Assembly (NCBI GenBank): GCA_002309275.1
Contig: DBXL01000119.1
Coordinates: 6,237 to 14,907, forward strand
From: Ruminococcaceae bacterium UBA1213
GTDB lineage: Bacteria > Bacillota > Clostridia > Oscillospirales > Acutalibacteraceae
Reading direction: 5' to 3'
Length of the DNA stretch: 8,671 bases
The notes under the pieces are model-generated. The model made no database searches, was not told the DNA's origin, and worked only from the letters and a program-made list of their open reading frames with translations. Below are positions 6,255-8,671 of this stretch, piece by piece (the stretch's first letter is position 1; each line of letters opens with the position of its first letter). A program made the translations under genes and the position numbers.

Positions 6255-6260
6255 GTTGTA
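6231..6260 (+). repeat. Short inverted repeats downstream of rluD
   Basis: CATATTG (6231-6237) and CAATATG (6249-6255) are perfect 7-base inverted arms with an 11-base loop. Overlapping them, TACAA (6247-6251) and TTGTA (6256-6260) flank a 4-base centre, making a 14-base interrupted palindrome. No T-run follows, so this is a poor intrinsic terminator. A regulator binding site or chance AT-rich symmetry are the alternatives. Confidence 0.4.
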
Positions 6261-6345
6261 CTGCCTGTTTAAAAATGACTGTTAATTTGTCTATTTGCAA
6301 TTATAATAATGGTTATATTTTGTGTATAAAAACGATAATTTTGCC

Positions 6346-6385
6346 ATAGTCGTTTCAGATGTTGACAAATACCCGAAACGGCTAT
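6346..6385 (+). promoter_or_regulatory. Dyad symmetry around the pflB -35 box (operator or terminator)
   Basis: ATAGTCGTTTC (6346-6356) and GAAACGGCTAT (6375-6385) are 11-base inverted arms with one mismatch that is a G-U pair in RNA. The loop is 18 bases and contains the -35 hexamer of the predicted pflB promoter, and the right arm covers most of the spacer up to the first base of the -10. Read as RNA from upstream, the stem is followed by ATTATTTAAT, so it could also end the lspA-rluD transcript. I cannot tell operator from terminator by sequence. Confidence 0.5.
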
Positions 6386-6390
6386 ATTAT
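6362..6390 (+). promoter_or_regulatory. Predicted sigma-A promoter of pflB
   Basis: A perfect TTGACA (6362-6367), a 17-base spacer and TATTAT (6385-6390, one base off consensus) stand upstream of pflB. Transcription would begin near 6397, giving a leader of about 29 bases that contains the GAGAGGGG (6409-6416) Shine-Dalgarno 9 bases before the ATG. This is the strongest promoter match in the window, as expected for an abundant fermentation enzyme. Confidence 0.75.
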
Positions 6391-6425
6391 TTAATCAGAG
6401 ATTTTTTTGAGAGGGGTTTTTGCAT

Positions 6426-8671
6426 ATGTTCAAGAGAATGGAGAACGATAAAGCATGGCATGGCTTTGAAGGCAGAATGTGGAAACAGGAAATCAATGTA
6501 AGGGATTTTATACAGAAAAATTATCATTCATATAACGGTGACGAGAGTTTTCTTGAGGGTGCAACGGAGTCAACCGAAAAGCTCTGGAATAAAGTGCAGG
6601 CATATCAGAAAGTGGAAAGAGCCAAAGGCGGTATTCTTGACATGGAAACAAAAGTTGTTTCCGGTCTTACTTCCTATGGAGCAGGGTATATTATTGCAGA
6701 TGAACCTGAATTGGAAAAGATAGTGGGCTTGCAGACGGACCTTCCTTTGAAAAGGGCATTCATGCCTTTTGGGGGAATCAAGATGGCGGAACAGGCTTGT
6801 ACTTCAAACGGCTATACACCCGATCCCGAAATCCACAGGATATTCACGGAGTATGTGACAACGCATAATCAGGGCGTATTTGATGCCTATACCCCCGAAA
6901 TGAAAAAGGCAAGGCACAATAAAATTATCACCGGCTTGCCCGACACTTACGGACGAGGCAGAATTGTAGGCGATTACAGGAGAGTTGCCCTTTACGGAAT
7001 AGATAATCTGATTGCATATAAAAAGCAGGATTTTGCCAACTGCGGTGACGGCACTATGACAGATGATGTTATAAGACAGCGTGAGGAGCTTTCCAAGCAG
7101 ATAAGAGCCTTGCAGGGCATGAAAGAAATGGCGAAAATATACGGCTATGATATTTCACAGCCTGCCACAAATGCAAGAGAGGCTGTACAGTGGCTGTATT
7201 TTGGTTATCTGGCAGCAATAAAAACGCAGAACGGTGCAGCAATGAGTGTGGGCAGGGTGTCAACATTCCTTGACATATACATTGAAAGAGATTTGAATGA
7301 CGGAGTAATTACAGAAAAAGAGGCTCAGGAACTCATTGACCATTTTGTCATGAAATGCAGAATGGTGAAATTTGCAAGAATTCCGTCATATAATGAACTG
7401 TTTTCAGGCGATCCCGTCTGGGCAACGCTGGAAGTGGCCGGAATCGGTGTAGATGGTCGCTCTATGGTAACGAAGAATGATTTCCGTTTTCTGCACACGC
7501 TTGAAAATATGGGACCTTCTCCCGAACCGAATTTGACGGTATTATATTCTTCTGCCCTTCCCGAAAAGTTTAAAAAATATGCCGCAAAGGTATCTATTAA
7601 TACAAGTTCCGTGCAGTATGAAAATGATGACGTAATGAAGCCTGTATGGGGCGATGATTATTCTATATGCTGTTGTGTTTCCGCAACTCAGACAGGAAAG
7701 GAAATGCAGTTTTTCGGAGCAAGGGCAAATCTGGCAAAATGTCTTTTGTATGCAATTAATGGCGGTGTTGATGCTAAAAATCGTGAGCAGGTTGCACCGG
7801 CTTACAGTCCGATAAAATCAGAAATTCTTGATTACAATGAAGTCATAGAGAAATATGAAATTATGATGGACTGGCTGGCAGGCTTGTATGTCAATACACT
7901 GAATCTCATACAGTATATGCATGATAAATATTATTATGAAGCCGCTGAAATGGCTTTGATAGATACAGATGTCAGAAGAACTTTTGCAACGGGTATAGCA
8001 GGATTTTCCCATGTAGTTGACTCTCTGAGTGCGATTAAATATGCGACTGTAAAGGCTATCAGAGATGACGCAGGCATAACAGTGGATTTCTCGACAAAGG
8101 GCGATTTTCCACGTTATGGAAATGATGATGACCGTGCAGACGATATAGCACTTTGGGTGCTTAAAACTTTCCTTGAAAAGATTAAAAAACGCCATACCTA
8201 CAGAAATTCCGAGCCGACCACATCTATTCTGACGATAACGTCAAACGTAGTTTACGGAAAGGCAACTTCCAATATGCCTGACGGCAGACGTGCGGGAGCA
8301 CCGCTTGCCCCCGGTGCAAATCCAAGCTACGGTGCAGAGAAAAACGGCTTGCTTGCGTCACTGAATTCCGTTGCAAAACTGCCGTATCACTGGGCATTGG
8401 ACGGTATTTCTAATACACAGACTATTCACCCCGACGCTCTGGGACATGATGAACAGGAGAGAATCAATAATCTTGTGCAGGTAATGGACGGCTATTTTGA
8501 CCAAGGGGCACATCACTTAAATGTCAACGTGTTCGGCACAGAGAAACTGATTGACGCTATGGAACACCCCGAAAAAGAGGAGTATGCCAACTTTACGATT
8601 CGTGTATCGGGTTATGCTGTAAAATTCATAGACCTGACAAGAGAGCAACAGCTTGATGTAATTGCCCGTAC
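6426..8671 (+). CDS. pflB: Formate C-acetyltransferase (pyruvate formate-lyase), 3' end cut by window
   Basis: This glycyl-radical enzyme converts pyruvate and CoA to acetyl-CoA and formate under anaerobic conditions in the cytoplasm, and needs the radical-SAM activase PflA. From ATG 6426 the frame is open for 748 codons to the window edge and ends in VIAR plus two bases. Family members usually add only about six more residues, so it is almost complete. Visible features are LPDTYGRGRIVGDYRRVALYG (about 173-193), the active-site cysteines Cys416-Cys417 (codons 7671-7676) followed by Val, FFGARANLAK with pyruvate-contacting Arg433, and the C-terminal glycyl-radical loop RVSGYAV with Gly729 (codon 8610-8612). 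The spacing from Cys417 to Arg433 equals that in the E. coli enzyme. An extra cysteine, Cys415, directly precedes the catalytic pair. The gene has its own promoter and is functionally unrelated to the upstream cluster; pflA may follow outside the window. Confidence 0.98.
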   Translation, partial: MFKRMENDKAWHGFEGRMWKQEINVRDFIQKNYHSYNGDESFLEGATESTEKLWNKVQAYQKVERAKGGILDMETKVVSGLTSYGAGYIIADEPELEKIVGLQTDLPLKRAFMPFGGIKMAEQACTSNGYTPDPEIHRIFTEYVTTHNQGVFDAYTPEMKKARHNKIITGLPDTYGRGRIVGDYRRVALYGIDNLIAYKKQDFANCGDGTMTDDVIRQREELSKQIRALQGMKEMAKIYGYDISQPATNAREAVQWLYFGYLAAIKTQNGAAMSVGRVSTFLDIYIERDLNDGVITEKEAQELIDHFVMKCRMVKFARIPSYNELFSGDPVWATLEVAGIGVDGRSMVTKNDFRFLHTLENMGPSPEPNLTVLYSSALPEKFKKYAAKVSINTSSVQYENDDVMKPVWGDDYSICCCVSATQTGKEMQFFGARANLAKCLLYAINGGVDAKNREQVAPAYSPIKSEILDYNEVIEKYEIMMDWLAGLYVNTLNLIQYMHDKYYYEAAEMALIDTDVRRTFATGIAGFSHVVDSLSAIKYATVKAIRDDAGITVDFSTKGDFPRYGNDDDRADDIALWVLKTFLEKIKKRHTYRNSEPTTSILTITSNVVYGKATSNMPDGRRAGAPLAPGANPSYGAEKNGLLASLNSVAKLPYHWALDGISNTQTIHPDALGHDEQERINNLVQVMDGYFDQGAHHLNVNVFGTEKLIDAMEHPEKEEYANFTIRVSGYAVKFIDLTREQQLDVIAR

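Noticed and set aside
6295..6307. Second pflB promoter using TATAAT at 6302-6307
   Set aside because: The -10 hexamer is perfect, but nothing like a -35 box lies 16-18 bases upstream and there is no extended -10. In such AT-rich sequence the hexamer alone is not evidence.
6350..6368. Rex (NADH-sensing repressor) operator near the pflB promoter
   Set aside because: Only the right half, TTGACAA, resembles the TTGTTAA-N4-TTAACAA-type palindrome. The left half does not match at the right spacing, and the same bases are explained by the -35 box.
7818..8195. 125-codon minus-strand frame inside pflB
   Set aside because: It is fully contained in the pflB coding sequence, on the opposite strand, and looks like a shadow.

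Overview
The window looks like a chromosomal core region of a low to moderate G+C, strictly fermentative Firmicute of class Clostridia (Oscillospiraceae/Ruminococcaceae or Lachnospiraceae type). This rests on the gene order, the strong AGGAGG-type ribosome binding sites, the TTGACA/TATAAT-type promoters, the presence of SepF and DivIVA, and an oxygen-sensitive pyruvate formate-lyase. The placement is inferred from gene content, not from a database match. All nine genes lie on the + strand. I see no mobile element, CRISPR array, tRNA or rRNA.

Layout. Positions 1-441 hold the 3' end of a uridine phosphorylase gene. It overlaps miaA (434-1363, tRNA dimethylallyltransferase) by 8 bases. A good sigma-A-type promoter sits on the miaA stop codon and would start a new unit: a HlyD-like single-pass membrane protein (1409-2725), a YggS/YlmE PLP protein (2694-3419, overlapping by 32 bases), sepF (3457-3951) and a divIVA-like gene (3989-4783). 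A hairpin with a T-rich tail follows divIVA. Next come lspA (4839-5306, TTG start) and an rluD-family pseudouridine synthase (5299-6210), overlapping by 8 bases. A 215-base AT-rich gap (6211-6425) carries short repeats, a dyad symmetry and a strong promoter. It leads into pflB (6426 to the window end), which lacks only about its last half-dozen codons.

How the genes fit together. The central block is a compressed version of the Bacillus ylmE-sepF-ylmG-ylmH-divIVA-ileS-lspA-ylyB neighbourhood: ylmG, ylmH and ileS are absent and the order of the rest is kept. SepF (FtsZ anchor) and DivIVA (pole and septum scaffold) are division and cell-shape proteins. LspA matures lipoproteins, and RluD and MiaA modify rRNA and tRNA. 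pflB is functionally separate (anaerobic pyruvate cleavage to acetyl-CoA and formate) and has its own promoter.

Most of the window is well-understood housekeeping sequence, and I do not see a clear new biological system. The most interesting items are the uncharacterised HlyD-like protein in the division cluster with no transporter beside it, the hairpin/TTG-start arrangement before lspA, the promoter embedded in a dyad before pflB, the alternating repeat array after rluD, and sequence peculiarities in SepF, DivIVA and pyruvate formate-lyase.
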